From Paenibacillus sp. YN15 (lineage in GTDB: Bacteria; Bacillota; Bacilli; Paenibacillales; NBRC-103111), in NCBI RefSeq assembly GCF_003285005.1, contig NZ_QMFA01000002.1:242483-306482 (forward strand): DNA of 64,000 nt, in the 5' to 3' direction. This document shows, one piece after another, positions 16,811-27,200 of this stretch (position 1 is its first letter; each line of letters begins with the position of its first letter). Both the position numbers and the translations under genes were made by a program. Under the pieces are notes generated by a model that searched no databases, was not told where the DNA came from, and was given only the letters and a program-made list of their open reading frames with translations.

Positions 16811-19009
16811 ATGCAGCTGTTGAAACGTTATCGCAATACCGTTTTCACAAGGCTTATTCTTTCGTACACGGTTTTTTCGATTATTCTTGTGGGCATGGCT
16901 GGAGGATATCTGTATTCCAGGGCCAACCGCCTGATGCTGGAGGAGATCGCCAAGGAAAGCGACAACCGGCTCCAGGCCGTCCAGAGGTATGCCGAGGAGA
17001 CGCTGCTCCGCCAATATGAGGAGAGTGTGGAGAACAAAGCGAAGTCCACCTACTATTTTGTCGGCAAATCGGATTTGAACATGTTTTTGGAAAATGGGTG
17101 GGAAAATAATCTGTTCCGGATCTTCCAGTTCCGGGAGGAGCTTCTGTACCTGAAGCAATCCCTGGAAGGGGCGGCGGCAGTAACCGTCTATTTCAGCAAC
17201 CGGGATTATGTGGTGGACAGCAATAGTTTTTATACTACAGTGGAGAATTCTCCGGACAAGGAGTTCATGCTCCAGGCCCAGGCCGGAGAGCTGCCTGCGG
17301 GCGTCTGGCTGAACAGGACGCTTAGCGACAGCAAGGAAGTGATGACCTATGCGGTCAAGCTCCCTTATTACACCCTCAAGGAGCCTCCCGCAGGATATAT
17401 CTTCATCGATGTGGAGCGGGATTATGTGTACAACGCCGTCACCCGGATCATGAACTCGTCGGGCAAGCTGTATATCCTGGACAAGAATGGGGCTCCCGTA
17501 TTCAACGGCACCGGCGAAGAGGAATGGAGCATGATCCGCACTGCCTTGCATTCGGGAAAGCCGGTTAATGAATTTTCCAATGGGGATGACCGGTATGTGA
17601 TGGCTCACCTCCAGAGTCCGAAGAATGACTGGACCTATGTCATAGTCAGGCCGCTAAATGCCTTTTCGCTGTCTACCAAGGAGTTTCAGACTCAGCTTTT
17701 TGCCTGCGGTCTTGCCGTTCTGGTGTTCGGATTTATCATGTCGTATTTCATGTCCAGACAGCTGTACACTCCCTTGAAGGGATTGATTCAATACATTCGC
17801 GGCTTCTATCCGCATTCCGGTTCAGGACAAACTCAGGGCTGGGTGAATGAATACGCTTACATCAGCAATGCCCTGAAGAATATGGATGAAAAAATCGGTG
17901 TGCTGGAGGCCAAAACAAAACGGAGCGAGCTGCGCAATCTGGTGCTTGGAGCCCCCATGGAGCTGGAGCAGATGGACATGCTGCCTGCCGGATACAGCTA
18001 TTCGATGGGGTATATACGGATTTTGGAGGGCAGTCCCGAGCTTTTGGGAGAGGTGTATGAGCAGATGGAGCATCCGGTTCCCGGCATTTTTATTGCCCTG
18101 AACCAGACGGAGGCGGCCATTATTTATTACGCGAGGGAAAATCACGGCGTGGACCATGACGATGCTGCGGCGATTCTCGGGGAGCTCCGGCAGCTTCAGC
18201 AGGAGATACGCGGAGACATCCGGTTCGGCGGCGCAACGGGAAGCTGGGTGGAATCGGTGGAGAATATTCCGCTGTCCTACCAATCGGCCCGGATGGCTTA
18301 CCGTTATTGCTTTTTCTTCGGAACCGACGCCATCATTCATTATGCCTCCCTGCAGGATTACACTCCCCGCCCGCTGATATTTTCCTTCGAGCAATATCAG
18401 CACATTCTCAAGGCAGGGGACATCAACGGCACCAACCGGTTCATTGACGGCTTCGCGGAAACCTTAAAGCAGAATATGCAGCTGGAAACGGTGGAGCTGG
18501 CGCTATTGCAGATTTCTTCCGCGATTTATCAGGTTGTGATTGAGCTGGAGCTGCAGCTGCTGCTTCCTCCGTCCAATCTGTTTGACGATCTGAAGAAGGA
18601 TACGCTGGATGCGACTGTAGACAACATCCGCACCCTCTCTGTCCAAATCGCGGCGCATGTGAAGGAAACCGGCAATCAGGCCCACGCGGAGGTTGTGCAA
18701 AAGCTGAAGACCTATATTGACGAGCATCTGGAGGAAAACCTGTCTCTGAACATTTTATCCGATGTGGCTTCGCTTGCCCCCGCCTATGTATCCACACTGT
18801 TCGGCGAGGTGATGAAGGAGTCCTTCACCGATTATGTCACCCGGGTCAGACTGGACAAAGCCGCTGCTATGCTGCGGGAGAATACGGAGCTGTCCGTAAC
18901 CGAAATTGCCGGACAGGTGGGCTACAAGAACGTGCAGTATTTCCATAACAAGTTCAAACAGAAATATGGGGTCACACCGGTGCAGTACCGGCAGGCCATG
19001 AAGGGCTAA
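16811..19009 (+). CDS. Membrane-bound AraC-family regulator with Cache-type sensor domain
   Basis: A 732-residue one-component regulator. A membrane helix near residues 15-37, an extracellular sensing region (about 38-285), a second helix near 295-318, a long cytoplasmic linker, and a C-terminal AraC helix-turn-helix pair (about 635-730) with LSLNILSDVASLAPAYVSTLF and VTEIAGQVGYKNVQYFHNKFK. I chose the ATG at 16811 because AAGGGGG lies 7 bases before it. The type resembles Bacillus YesS/YtdP. It sits 211 bp upstream of the LplB/YtcP importer operon and is the best candidate to activate that operon through the direct repeats at 19072-19109 (inference). Confidence 0.88.
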   Translation: MQLLKRYRNTVFTRLILSYTVFSIILVGMAGGYLYSRANRLMLEEIAKESDNRLQAVQRYAEETLLRQYEESVENKAKSTYYFVGKSDLNMFLENGWENNLFRIFQFREELLYLKQSLEGAAAVTVYFSNRDYVVDSNSFYTTVENSPDKEFMLQAQAGELPAGVWLNRTLSDSKEVMTYAVKLPYYTLKEPPAGYIFIDVERDYVYNAVTRIMNSSGKLYILDKNGAPVFNGTGEEEWSMIRTALHSGKPVNEFSNGDDRYVMAHLQSPKNDWTYVIVRPLNAFSLSTKEFQTQLFACGLAVLVFGFIMSYFMSRQLYTPLKGLIQYIRGFYPHSGSGQTQGWVNEYAYISNALKNMDEKIGVLEAKTKRSELRNLVLGAPMELEQMDMLPAGYSYSMGYIRILEGSPELLGEVYEQMEHPVPGIFIALNQTEAAIIYYARENHGVDHDDAAAILGELRQLQQEIRGDIRFGGATGSWVESVENIPLSYQSARMAYRYCFFFGTDAIIHYASLQDYTPRPLIFSFEQYQHILKAGDINGTNRFIDGFAETLKQNMQLETVELALLQISSAIYQVVIELELQLLLPPSNLFDDLKKDTLDATVDNIRTLSVQIAAHVKETGNQAHAEVVQKLKTYIDEHLEENLSLNILSDVASLAPAYVSTLFGEVMKESFTDYVTRVRLDKAAAMLRENTELSVTEIAGQVGYKNVQYFHNKFKQKYGVTPVQYRQAMKG

Positions 19010-19071
19010 GCGTTGGAAATTACAGGGAAAATGCGGTTATAAACGGCCTTTATACTGCCTCTCCGGGAAAT

Positions 19072-19109
19072 TTAAAAGAAATTGCAAGCCCGATTAAAAG
19101 AAAACGCAA
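19072..19109 (+). promoter_or_regulatory. Paired direct repeats upstream of the module B promoter
   Basis: TTAAAAGAAATTGCAA (19072-19087) and TTAAAAGAAAACGCAA (19094-19109) are 14/16 identical and start 22 bp apart. They end 20 bp upstream of the -35 box. This fits tandem binding by an AraC-type activator. Confidence 0.55.
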
Positions 19110-19129
19110 TGATTTGAATGGTTTTGCAA

Positions 19130-19158
19130 TTGAAAAAACGCTTTCACGTTTGTATATT
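19130..19158 (+). promoter_or_regulatory. Sigma-A promoter of the LplB/YtcP importer operon, with a partial cre site
   Basis: TTGAAA (19130-19135), a 17-bp spacer and TATATT (19153-19158). The spacer contains AAACGCTTTCA, matching the core of a CcpA-binding cre site; the first two bases of the full consensus do not match. If real, glucose repression would act at the promoter. Confidence 0.6.
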
Positions 19159-19220
19159 TAGGAGCGAGGAGTGAAGGCAACGTAAAACCATACACAAAGG
19201 ATTGAAAGGAGAATGGAAGC

Positions 19221-20198
19221 ATGAACCCGGAGCATGCAACAGGAGCAGGCAGCATCGAAGGGGCCACAAAGCAGAAAATATCCAAAAAAACAGGCGGAAC
19301 ATGGTCACAATATGTGCGGAACAGATATTTGTTCATGATGTTGTTTCCCATATTGGTCTGGTATGGGGTATTCGCTTACGGTCCCATGTACGGCATTCAA
19401 TTGGCTTTTAAGGATTATATGATCCGAGACGGAATATGGGGAAGCCCCTGGGTCGGGCTGAAGCATTTCGAATATCTGTTTTCCCTGTCCCCGGATTTCT
19501 GGCATATTATCGGCAATACGCTGATTATAAGCGCTTATCACATTATCTTTGGCTTTCCGGCCCCCATTATACTGGCGCTTTTGCTGAATGAAATCCGCTT
19601 TCCCTTGTTTAAAAAAATTGCCCAGACCATCTCCTATTTGCCGCACTTTTTATCCTGGATCGTCATCGGCGGCATTCTGATTTCCTTATTGTCCCCGGGC
19701 ACCGGCGTCATTAACTATTTCATCAAGATGCTGGGCTTTGATCCCATTTATTTTTTGGGGCAGGAGAAATATTTCCGCTTTACCCTGGTCACCTCGGCCA
19801 TCTGGAAAGAGGTCGGATGGGGCACCATCATCTACCTGGCGGCCTTGGCGGGAGTTGATTCCCAATTGTATGAGGCGGCCGTATTGGATGGAGCCAACCG
19901 TTGGAAGCAAACGCTGCATGTCACCATTCCCGCTCTTTTGCCCACCATTGCCATTCTTCTGATCATGCGGGTAGGCGGTATTCTGGACGCCGGCTTCGAT
20001 CAGATTTATACTCTCTATTCACCGGCGGTTTACGGCGTTGCCGATGTGCTGGACACCTATGTGTACCGGGTCGGCCTGCAGGGCATGCAATTCGGCATGA
20101 CCACAGCCGTAGGCTTGTTCAAGAATGTCATCGGGCTGGCGCTGGTTCTGTCCACCAATTTCGTGATCAAAAAAATGGGACAGGAAGGGCTTCTGTAA
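19221..20198 (+). CDS. ABC polysaccharide transporter permease, LplB type
   Basis: A 325-residue membrane subunit with about six helices after a 35-residue polar N-terminus. The sequence NRYLFMMLFPILVWYGVF, the PMYGIQLAFKDY segment, and the EAA loop SQLYEAAVLDGANRWKQT (about 214-231) are typical of LplB-type permeases, which import larger or uronic-acid-containing oligosaccharides in Firmicutes. It is the first gene of the operon with the YtcP-type permease, the binding protein, the second beta-helix enzyme and the SLH protein. AGGAG lies about 10 bases before the ATG. No ATPase is encoded in the locus. Confidence 0.92.
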   Translation: MNPEHATGAGSIEGATKQKISKKTGGTWSQYVRNRYLFMMLFPILVWYGVFAYGPMYGIQLAFKDYMIRDGIWGSPWVGLKHFEYLFSLSPDFWHIIGNTLIISAYHIIFGFPAPIILALLLNEIRFPLFKKIAQTISYLPHFLSWIVIGGILISLLSPGTGVINYFIKMLGFDPIYFLGQEKYFRFTLVTSAIWKEVGWGTIIYLAALAGVDSQLYEAAVLDGANRWKQTLHVTIPALLPTIAILLIMRVGGILDAGFDQIYTLYSPAVYGVADVLDTYVYRVGLQGMQFGMTTAVGLFKNVIGLALVLSTNFVIKKMGQEGLL

Positions 20199-20223
20199 TG
20201 AGCGGAAGAAGGGTGTGGACACG

Positions 20224-21087
20224 ATGAAAATGACGGCAGGAGAAAAGCTGTTTCAATTTTTTCTGATCCTGTTTTTTACCGTATTGTGTGTAGCCATGGT
20301 TTATCCGTTTTTGCATGTTCTCTCCATTTCCTTAAGCACCGCCAAGGAGGCGCTGCGGATGGGACTGCATTTTTATCCCCATGAAATCTCGCTGTTTGCC
20401 TGGAAAAAGGTGTTTACCACCGATACAGTCTGGCTGGCCTTCGGCAATACGGTTTTCCGGACGGTGGTCGGCACGGTTCTGTCCCTGATTGCCATGTCTC
20501 TGGCCGCTTATCCGCTTTCCCGCAAGTACCTGCCTCACCGCAGCATCTATATGACATTTATTATTATTACCATGTTTTTCAGCGGAGGGCTGATTCCCAG
20601 CTATCTGCTGATCAAGTCCCTGGGCCTGGTGGATTCCCGTTGGGTGCTCATCATTCCCGGTCTCGTCAGCACCTATTCCATGTTTATTCTGCGCAATTTC
20701 TATATGGGCATCCCCTCCGAGCTGGAGGATTCCGCCAAGATCGACGGCGCCAATGATATCCGCATTCTGTTCAGCGTTATTATCCCTCTCTCCAAGCCGG
20801 TATTGGCCACTCTGGCGCTCTGGTCCGCGGTGGGACATTGGAATGCCTGGTTCGACGCCTTGATCTATCTCCAGGACCCGGACAAGATTGTGCTGCAAAC
20901 TTATCTCCGGCGGTTGGTGATTACATCCGAGGGGGACCCGATTCTGCCCCTCCGCACACCGGATATGGAACCGGAAACGGTAAAGGCGGCGGTCATTATG
21001 TTTACGGCTTTGCCGATTCTGATCCTGTATCCCTTCCTTCAGCGGTATTTTGTCAAAGGGGTTATGGTGGGTTCGCTTAAGGGATAA
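20224..21087 (+). CDS. ABC polysaccharide transporter permease, YtcP type
   Basis: A 287-residue partner permease with about six helices. Motifs include VYPFLHVLSISLS near the N-terminus, the SELEDSAKIDGANDIRILF docking loop (about 173-191) and the C-terminus QRYFVKGVMVGSLKG, all typical of YtcP/LplC-type subunits. I prefer the ATG at 20224, since the GAAGAAGGG ribosome site is too close to the in-frame GTG at 20215. It follows the first permease by 25 bp and precedes its binding protein by 85 bp. Confidence 0.9.
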   Translation: MKMTAGEKLFQFFLILFFTVLCVAMVYPFLHVLSISLSTAKEALRMGLHFYPHEISLFAWKKVFTTDTVWLAFGNTVFRTVVGTVLSLIAMSLAAYPLSRKYLPHRSIYMTFIIITMFFSGGLIPSYLLIKSLGLVDSRWVLIIPGLVSTYSMFILRNFYMGIPSELEDSAKIDGANDIRILFSVIIPLSKPVLATLALWSAVGHWNAWFDALIYLQDPDKIVLQTYLRRLVITSEGDPILPLRTPDMEPETVKAAVIMFTALPILILYPFLQRYFVKGVMVGSLKG

Positions 21088-21172
21088 TTCCCGGTTTTCG
21101 GTTTAAGCGGCGCGTCTCTCCATGGACGCCCGTCTAAATAAACTTGCATTCAAAACGGGAGGAACAAACACA

Positions 21173-22750
21173 ATGGGTCAAAGCAAAAAATATGCAATCG
21201 CTACTACGGCTGTGCTGCTGTCGGCATCCCTTATGGCAGGCTGCGGCGGGGAAAAAAATTCAGCCGCATCCCAAGCCCCCGGCTCCACGGCAGGAACCGA
21301 AAAACCGATTGAGATTGTCATTGCCAACAACTACAATGCTCCGGAGACGGATGACAACTATGTCCAGAAGAAGCTGGAGGAAAAGTTCAATATCAAAATT
21401 AAGAACATCAAGTATGAACGCTCCAGCTGGCGGGAAAAATTTAGTGTTTTGCTGGCCTCCGGCGAGATTCCCGATCTGTTTCCGGTAGATGTGACCATCA
21501 CCGACATGGTTCAATGGGCGGATCAAGGCATTATTGCTCCTATCTCGGTTGATGAAATCAAGAAGTATATGCCCAATTATGTAAAAGCATTGGAGTCTGT
21601 AGACAATACTGCATGGGAGATCGGTCTTTACAAAAACCAAAACTACGGGATTCCCAGAGTATATCCGGGAGGTTTGGACGGATTCCTTCCCGCCATTAAT
21701 GAACAATGGCTGCAAAAAATCGGGTATACCACTCCCCCCAAAACATTAACGGAATTTGAAGATGTGCTCAACAAATTCGTTAATAATGATCCCGACGGAA
21801 ACGGCAAGAAGGATACTTATGCCTTGGGAGGCAGAGGCAAGCTGACCAACCAGCTGTTCCCCAGTATCTTCGCCGCACACAAGGTTGCTCCTTACCAATT
21901 CAAGCTTGGGGCTGACGGAAAGGCTGAATATGGCGGGGTATCCGAGGAGGCCCGCGCTACGCTGAAGCTTCTGGCCAAATGGTATAAAGCAGGCTATATT
22001 GATCCGGAGTTTATTACCTCCGATAACAATGAGAATAATGTGAAGATAGCGAATCAGAAAATTGGCGTTATGGACAATGTAAAACCGGGTGATACCTATC
22101 AAACCGGGGGATATGTAGGGAAGCCGGCTTTTGAGAAGGGCTTAAGCTATGTGTCAAGCCCGTTGGTCGCTACTGATGGCAATCGTTATGCCGTTGCATA
22201 CGGTGCCCGCCAGGAGCCCATTCTGCTTGGCGCCCAGGTTGCCAAGGATGAGGCGAAGCGGATCAAAATTATGCAGCTTTTGGATTATGTTTCAACCAAT
22301 GACGAAGGCTGGCTGTTGACTCAATATGGCGAGCCGGGCGTCAATTATGACATTGATGCCGCTACCGGCTTGGCGATTGGAAGCACAGATCCCAATAAAG
22401 CGGGAACAAAGGCAGGAGCCTCCGGTTATTACAACATGCTCGGCGGGATAGATATGGCGAAGAAAAAGTACAATACCCGCAAAGAAATATTGGACCTGAA
22501 TAAAAAGTATTATACGGATTTGAACGTTAAGCTGATCACCGATCTGATTGGACCCACTGCTTTAACCAGCAAACCGAAATATTGGACCAATCTGCAGACG
22601 CTGCAGGACAGCTATTTTATCAAAGCGATTACGGGCGAGGCCAATACGGACGGCGATTTTGACACCTACAAGGCCAACTGGCTGAAATCCGGCGGCCAAG
22701 AGGTAACCAATGAAGTAACCAAGGTGTACGAAGAACGCAAGAAAAAATAA
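21173..22750 (+). CDS. ABC polysaccharide transporter binding lipoprotein, LipO/LplA type
   Basis: A 525-residue extracellular binding protein. The signal peptide ends in lipobox LMAGC with Cys24 as lipid anchor. A short Ser/Ala linker (about 26-45) is followed by a large two-lobe binding domain. The length, above 500 residues, fits the LplA class paired with LplB/YtcP permeases and is longer than the module A binding protein. I chose the ATG at 21173 with GGGAGGA 9 bases upstream; an ATG at 21122 would add 17 residues ahead of the signal. The region DPDGNGKKDTYALGG near 205 resembles the calcium-loop-like segment seen in this class. The ligand is unknown. Confidence 0.9.
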   Translation: MGQSKKYAIATTAVLLSASLMAGCGGEKNSAASQAPGSTAGTEKPIEIVIANNYNAPETDDNYVQKKLEEKFNIKIKNIKYERSSWREKFSVLLASGEIPDLFPVDVTITDMVQWADQGIIAPISVDEIKKYMPNYVKALESVDNTAWEIGLYKNQNYGIPRVYPGGLDGFLPAINEQWLQKIGYTTPPKTLTEFEDVLNKFVNNDPDGNGKKDTYALGGRGKLTNQLFPSIFAAHKVAPYQFKLGADGKAEYGGVSEEARATLKLLAKWYKAGYIDPEFITSDNNENNVKIANQKIGVMDNVKPGDTYQTGGYVGKPAFEKGLSYVSSPLVATDGNRYAVAYGARQEPILLGAQVAKDEAKRIKIMQLLDYVSTNDEGWLLTQYGEPGVNYDIDAATGLAIGSTDPNKAGTKAGASGYYNMLGGIDMAKKKYNTRKEILDLNKKYYTDLNVKLITDLIGPTALTSKPKYWTNLQTLQDSYFIKAITGEANTDGDFDTYKANWLKSGGQEVTNEVTKVYEERKKK

Positions 22751-22767
22751 GGATAACACAGACAGAG

Positions 22768-22800
22768 GGACTGGAGCATAAGCATGATGTTCCGGTCCTT
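22768..22800 (+). terminator. Intercistronic stem-loop after the second binding protein gene
   Basis: GGACTGGA (22768-22775) pairs with TCCGGTCC (22791-22798) with one G-U, then TTCC. Its position mirrors that of the stem after the module A binding protein and probably acts to set expression ratios. Confidence 0.5.
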
Positions 22801-22830
22801 CCTGTATACAGACATCACAAGGAAGGTAGG

Positions 22831-24282
22831 ATGGATGCGATGAAGGGGCAATTGAAGGTTTATTCCGCTCCGGCGGAGGCCGCCGCCAATCCGGATTATG
22901 CTGTACGGGTCAGATTGGCGGACGGGGAATGGCAGGAGCTGTTTACGTATGAGGTTCGTGTGGATATGCATCATGTGCGAAATTCCTCTATGGTGACCTT
23001 TGATTTTGAGGGGGTTGTGGAGGTAGAGGCAGTTTGCAGGCGGGGGAATCCCCGGCATGTGGAGATCAGGCCCAAGGCGCTGGGGATTCTCCCCCGGATA
23101 GAAGGCGACCGGGTTTTGTTCCGGCTGGACCGCCCCTGCAAGCTGAGTTTGGAGGCGGATGGGGACCGGTTCCATAATCTCCATGTTTTCGCCAACAGTA
23201 TGGAGCAGGATGCTCCCCGGCCGGAGGACAGCAATGTTGCTCTCATCATGCCGGGAACCCACAAAAGCGCCGATCTGGTGCAAAGACTGGGTGAGGGAGG
23301 GGACAATGGAGCGGAGCCTGCTGACGTGCTCTATTTTGCCCCGGGCTTTCACCGGCTGGAGGAGGGGCTGCTGCCTATTCCTTCGGGGAAAACGGTATAC
23401 CTTGCGGGAGGCGCCATGGTGGTTGGCTCCCTGCTGTGCAAACATGTGGAGGACGTCACCATACGCGGTCGCGGAATCATCTTTTTGCGGGATATAGAGA
23501 AAACCACCTATTGGCGCAGCGTCCAGATCGACTTCTCCAGGAACATCAGGGTGGAGGATATTATATCCGTCGATCCGCCTCATTACAGCATTCATCTGGG
23601 CCAGTCGGAGCAGGTGGCGATCCGCAATTTCAAATCCTTCAGCACCCGGGGCTGGTGCGACGGCATCGACATGATGTCCTGCAGAGACATCCATATTGAC
23701 GATGTGTTCCTGCGCACCTCCGACGACTGCATTGCCATTTACGGCAGCAGAGGGGTGTTCAAGGGGGATACACGGACTGTTACGGTGCGCAATTCCATTC
23801 TGTGGGCGGATGTGGCCCATCCCATTAATATCGGCTGCCACGGTGATCATGAGGGCGAAGGGGATGTGATCGAGGACATCCATTTTGACCAGATTGATAT
23901 TCTGGAGCATCATGAGCCGCAGGACGGCTATTGGGGCTGTATGTCCATCAATGTTGGGGATAAAAACACGGTGCGCAACGCAAGCTTCCGCAATATCCGG
24001 GTAGAGCCCTTCGAGCTGGGGCGGCCCATCGATATTCGTGTGCTGCAAAACGAGAAGTACAATCCCCATCCTGGCCGGGCGGTGCGGAATATTGAGTTTG
24101 ACACCATCAGCTTCCAAGGCGAATGCTCCAACCCTTCGGTAATTGAGGGGTATGACGAAACCCGTACAGTGGACGGCGTTGTATTCCGCAATCTGCGAAT
24201 GAACGGGCAGCCGGTCCGCACACCTGACGAAGGCCATTTTGTCATCGGCAGGCATGTGCATCATGTTGTATTTGAGGAATAG
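22831..24282 (+). CDS. Beta-helix glycosidase, GH28/GH49-like (clan GH-N), paralogue 2
   Basis: A 483-residue paralogue of the enzyme at 9444, with the same two-domain plan: an N-terminal beta-sandwich (about 1-130) and a right-handed beta-helix (about 150-450). Active-site motifs are CDGID near 272, TSDDCIAIYG near 294 and GCHGDHE near 332. Thus Ser before DGID is replaced by Cys and the GTHGDHG segment differs, so substrate or linkage preference may differ from paralogue 1. There is no signal peptide, so it is cytoplasmic. The start is either 22831 or the ATG nine bases later; the ribosome site GGAAGG fits neither perfectly. It is followed 10 bp later by the SLH protein gene. It probably trims oligosaccharides imported by the adjacent LplB-type transporter. 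Confidence 0.8.
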   Translation: MDAMKGQLKVYSAPAEAAANPDYAVRVRLADGEWQELFTYEVRVDMHHVRNSSMVTFDFEGVVEVEAVCRRGNPRHVEIRPKALGILPRIEGDRVLFRLDRPCKLSLEADGDRFHNLHVFANSMEQDAPRPEDSNVALIMPGTHKSADLVQRLGEGGDNGAEPADVLYFAPGFHRLEEGLLPIPSGKTVYLAGGAMVVGSLLCKHVEDVTIRGRGIIFLRDIEKTTYWRSVQIDFSRNIRVEDIISVDPPHYSIHLGQSEQVAIRNFKSFSTRGWCDGIDMMSCRDIHIDDVFLRTSDDCIAIYGSRGVFKGDTRTVTVRNSILWADVAHPINIGCHGDHEGEGDVIEDIHFDQIDILEHHEPQDGYWGCMSINVGDKNTVRNASFRNIRVEPFELGRPIDIRVLQNEKYNPHPGRAVRNIEFDTISFQGECSNPSVIEGYDETRTVDGVVFRNLRMNGQPVRTPDEGHFVIGRHVHHVVFEE

Positions 24283-24292
24283 GAGGATTTGG

Positions 24293-27200
24293 ATGAGAAG
24301 CAACCGTAATGTACTTTTTAATAAAATATGGAGTGCTTTGCTGATTGCAGCTCTACTTGCAGCATATTTGCCGTTTGGGCAAAATAAGGCGGAGGCGGCG
24401 GACGTGGCAGCAGCCGGAGTACCTGCCGGCTCGGACAGGGTGACCATCACGCCTGTCATCTCTGAGGAAGGCTTCACCCATCCGGGCATCGGCTTGACCA
24501 AGGAGGTTCTGGAAAATGCCCGGGCGCAGGTTATGGCCAAGCAGGAGCCGTGGTATACCTATTACGCTGCCATGAGCCAATCCGGTTATGCGTCCAGTGC
24601 ATTCTCCGCCAATATATTCGCCAGCGCTAATGGGGACGGGACGGATAATCCGAAGAAGCGCAACGTAAACAGCAAAGGCGAGTTTGTTGCCGACGGATTA
24701 AGAGCGTATACGCAAGCTCTGATGTACTATTTTACCGGGGAGGAGGTGTACCGGGCCAATGCCATGCGCATTATCCGGTTGTGGTCCCAGATGGACCCGA
24801 ACCAATATGCTTACTTCACCGACTCCCATATCCATATGGGCATTCCGTTGAACAGAATTGTCACTGCGGCGGAAATTCTGCGTTATTCCGGCGCCGACGG
24901 GGAGGACCCGCAATGGGCGTGGACGGATGCGGATACCGTTCAGTTTACCGAAAATCTGATCAAGCCAATGATTGCCACCTATTGTTATTATAATGATAAA
25001 TTCATGAACCAGCATCTTTATCCGCTAATCGGCGCTGTTTCCGGCTATATCTTCATGAATAGCACGGAGCGGTATGCGGAGGGCGTGGAGTGGTTTACGG
25101 TGAATAAAACTGCGCCGGACCAGGGACAGAACGGCTCCATCCAACGTCTGTTCAGGCTGGTGACGCATAATGAGGCAACCGGAGAACCGCTGGAGACTCC
25201 GCGAGTCCAGCATGTGGAGATGGGACGGGATCAAGCCCATGGCGCCGGCGATCTCACCAACGCGGAGATTTTGGCCCGGCTGCTGGAGGCACAGGGGACC
25301 AAAGTTGATCCGCAATATGGAACCGTTTCCACAGCGGTGAATGCCGTATCCGCTTACCAGTTTCTGGGCAACCGGATTCTGGACGCCTCCGATTATTTCG
25401 CCCGTTTCATGCTGGGGCATGATACCCCCTGGACACCTGTCATCGCACGTTACGACAATGGAGTACCGGTGATCTACCAGATCCTCTCCGGCAACTACCG
25501 GGGGCGGATCGGCGGCAATGTCTACGGGCAATATTATTTTTACAAGTACAATATGGGAGTGGATGTGGAGCAGGCGGCGCCGTATTATGCCGACATGTTC
25601 AGGAAGCGCCATATGTTCTGGTGGGAATCGCCGGATGGAGGGGCCGATTATTGGCTCTTTATCCCCCAGGAAGCGGCAGCCGAAGGGGCGTCCACATTGC
25701 CGAAGGTGTCGGCAAGCGGCTTGCAGGAGATGGAGTACCGGACTGCCACCGATCTGAACGGTCTGGCCAATGCGGCCGCCGGGACAGACGGGGACGGAAC
25801 CTCTTATGTCCGGATTCAGGCTGCGGAGGAGGGAAGCCGGGTATCCCTGGTTGCCTCCGGCACGGCCTTAAAGACCGTCGGGTTGAAATTCCGCACCAAC
25901 GGAACGGCCCGGCTGGAGATCAACGGCTGGAAGAATAATGAGCTGGTGCTGCCCGATACCAAGGGCCAGTGGAAATATGCCGTTCTCACTATAAATGAAT
26001 ATCAAGGTCTGGGTGATCTGATTTATTTCAAGGTGACGGGCAAGGGGACGCTTGTGGACATTGACCATATTCTTCTGGATGGGGCGGCGCAGCTGACGCC
26101 TCCCGTATTTGCAGCCGGAGGCTCTTCCCTGAATCTGTATGCTTATACGGGCTCCCAGGCTACTCTCAGCTATGATTTCTCGGCAACGGATGCGGGAATG
26201 GGGGAGCATATCGCCTATCAGATCGACAGCAAGCCGGAGGGAGCCTTGTTCGATGAAAGCACAGGGGTCTTCTCCTGGAAACCGGCGCAGGCGGGGACGT
26301 ACTCCATTGTGGTCAGCGCCACCGACGGAACCTCTGTGTCCGCCAGGGCGGTAAGCATTACTGTGGGCAATGACCGGCAGGAAGCGGTAGCGGCGGCCAT
26401 TGCGCCGTATAACCCGCAGACGATTTATATTTCCGCGTCACGGGATGCTTTTCAGGCGAAATACGCGGAAACGCTCCAAATGGTGCCCACAGCGACGGAT
26501 GAGGAGTTCTACCGCAAATTATCCGAATTGAACAGCGCGGTTCAAGGGCTCCGGCTGCTGACGCCGCTTATGGAAGACGGAAGCATGGATTATGTCAGCC
26601 TGGGCATTACCTCAACCTTCGGCACACAAATTGCCAATCTGGCGGATAATGCGCCGGACAGCTTTGCCGGTTATTACCTGACCGGGGACCGGAGCTTTAT
26701 TCTCGACTTCGGCGCGGACTACAAGGTGTCCGCCACTGCCGTCAAGCTTCAGGTCAGAGCCGGGTTCCCGGAGCGGATCGGCGGGGCTGCCGTGTACGGC
26801 TCCAATGACAAGGAAAATTGGACCCGCCTCACGCCGGAACGGACAACTGCAGCCGATGAGATGCAGGAGCTGAAGGTCAGCGAAGAGCTGCAGCATAAGC
26901 CATACCGGTTTCTGAGACTGCATATGAATGATGAGCCCACCAGCACCATGTTTGAGCTGTCGGAGCTGCGGATTTACGGCCAGCGCCATGAAACCCATAA
27001 CAGGCTGGAGTCGGTCTCCATCCGTTCTCCCCAAAGTATCCAGGGGCGGGTCAACACCGGGGATATGGTATCCGTATCCTTCAAGTCCACCGAGCCGATT
27101 TCCGATGTGCAGGTGACCATACAGGGGCGGCAGGCGGCAGCGGTTTCGCCGGATCAGCAGACCTGGACCGCATTTGTGACCATGGACGGCGCAATGCCCA

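Noticed and set aside
22666-24540. 624-codon minus-strand open frame over the second beta-helix glycosidase
   Set aside because: Shadow of a well-supported gene, crossing two operon junctions.
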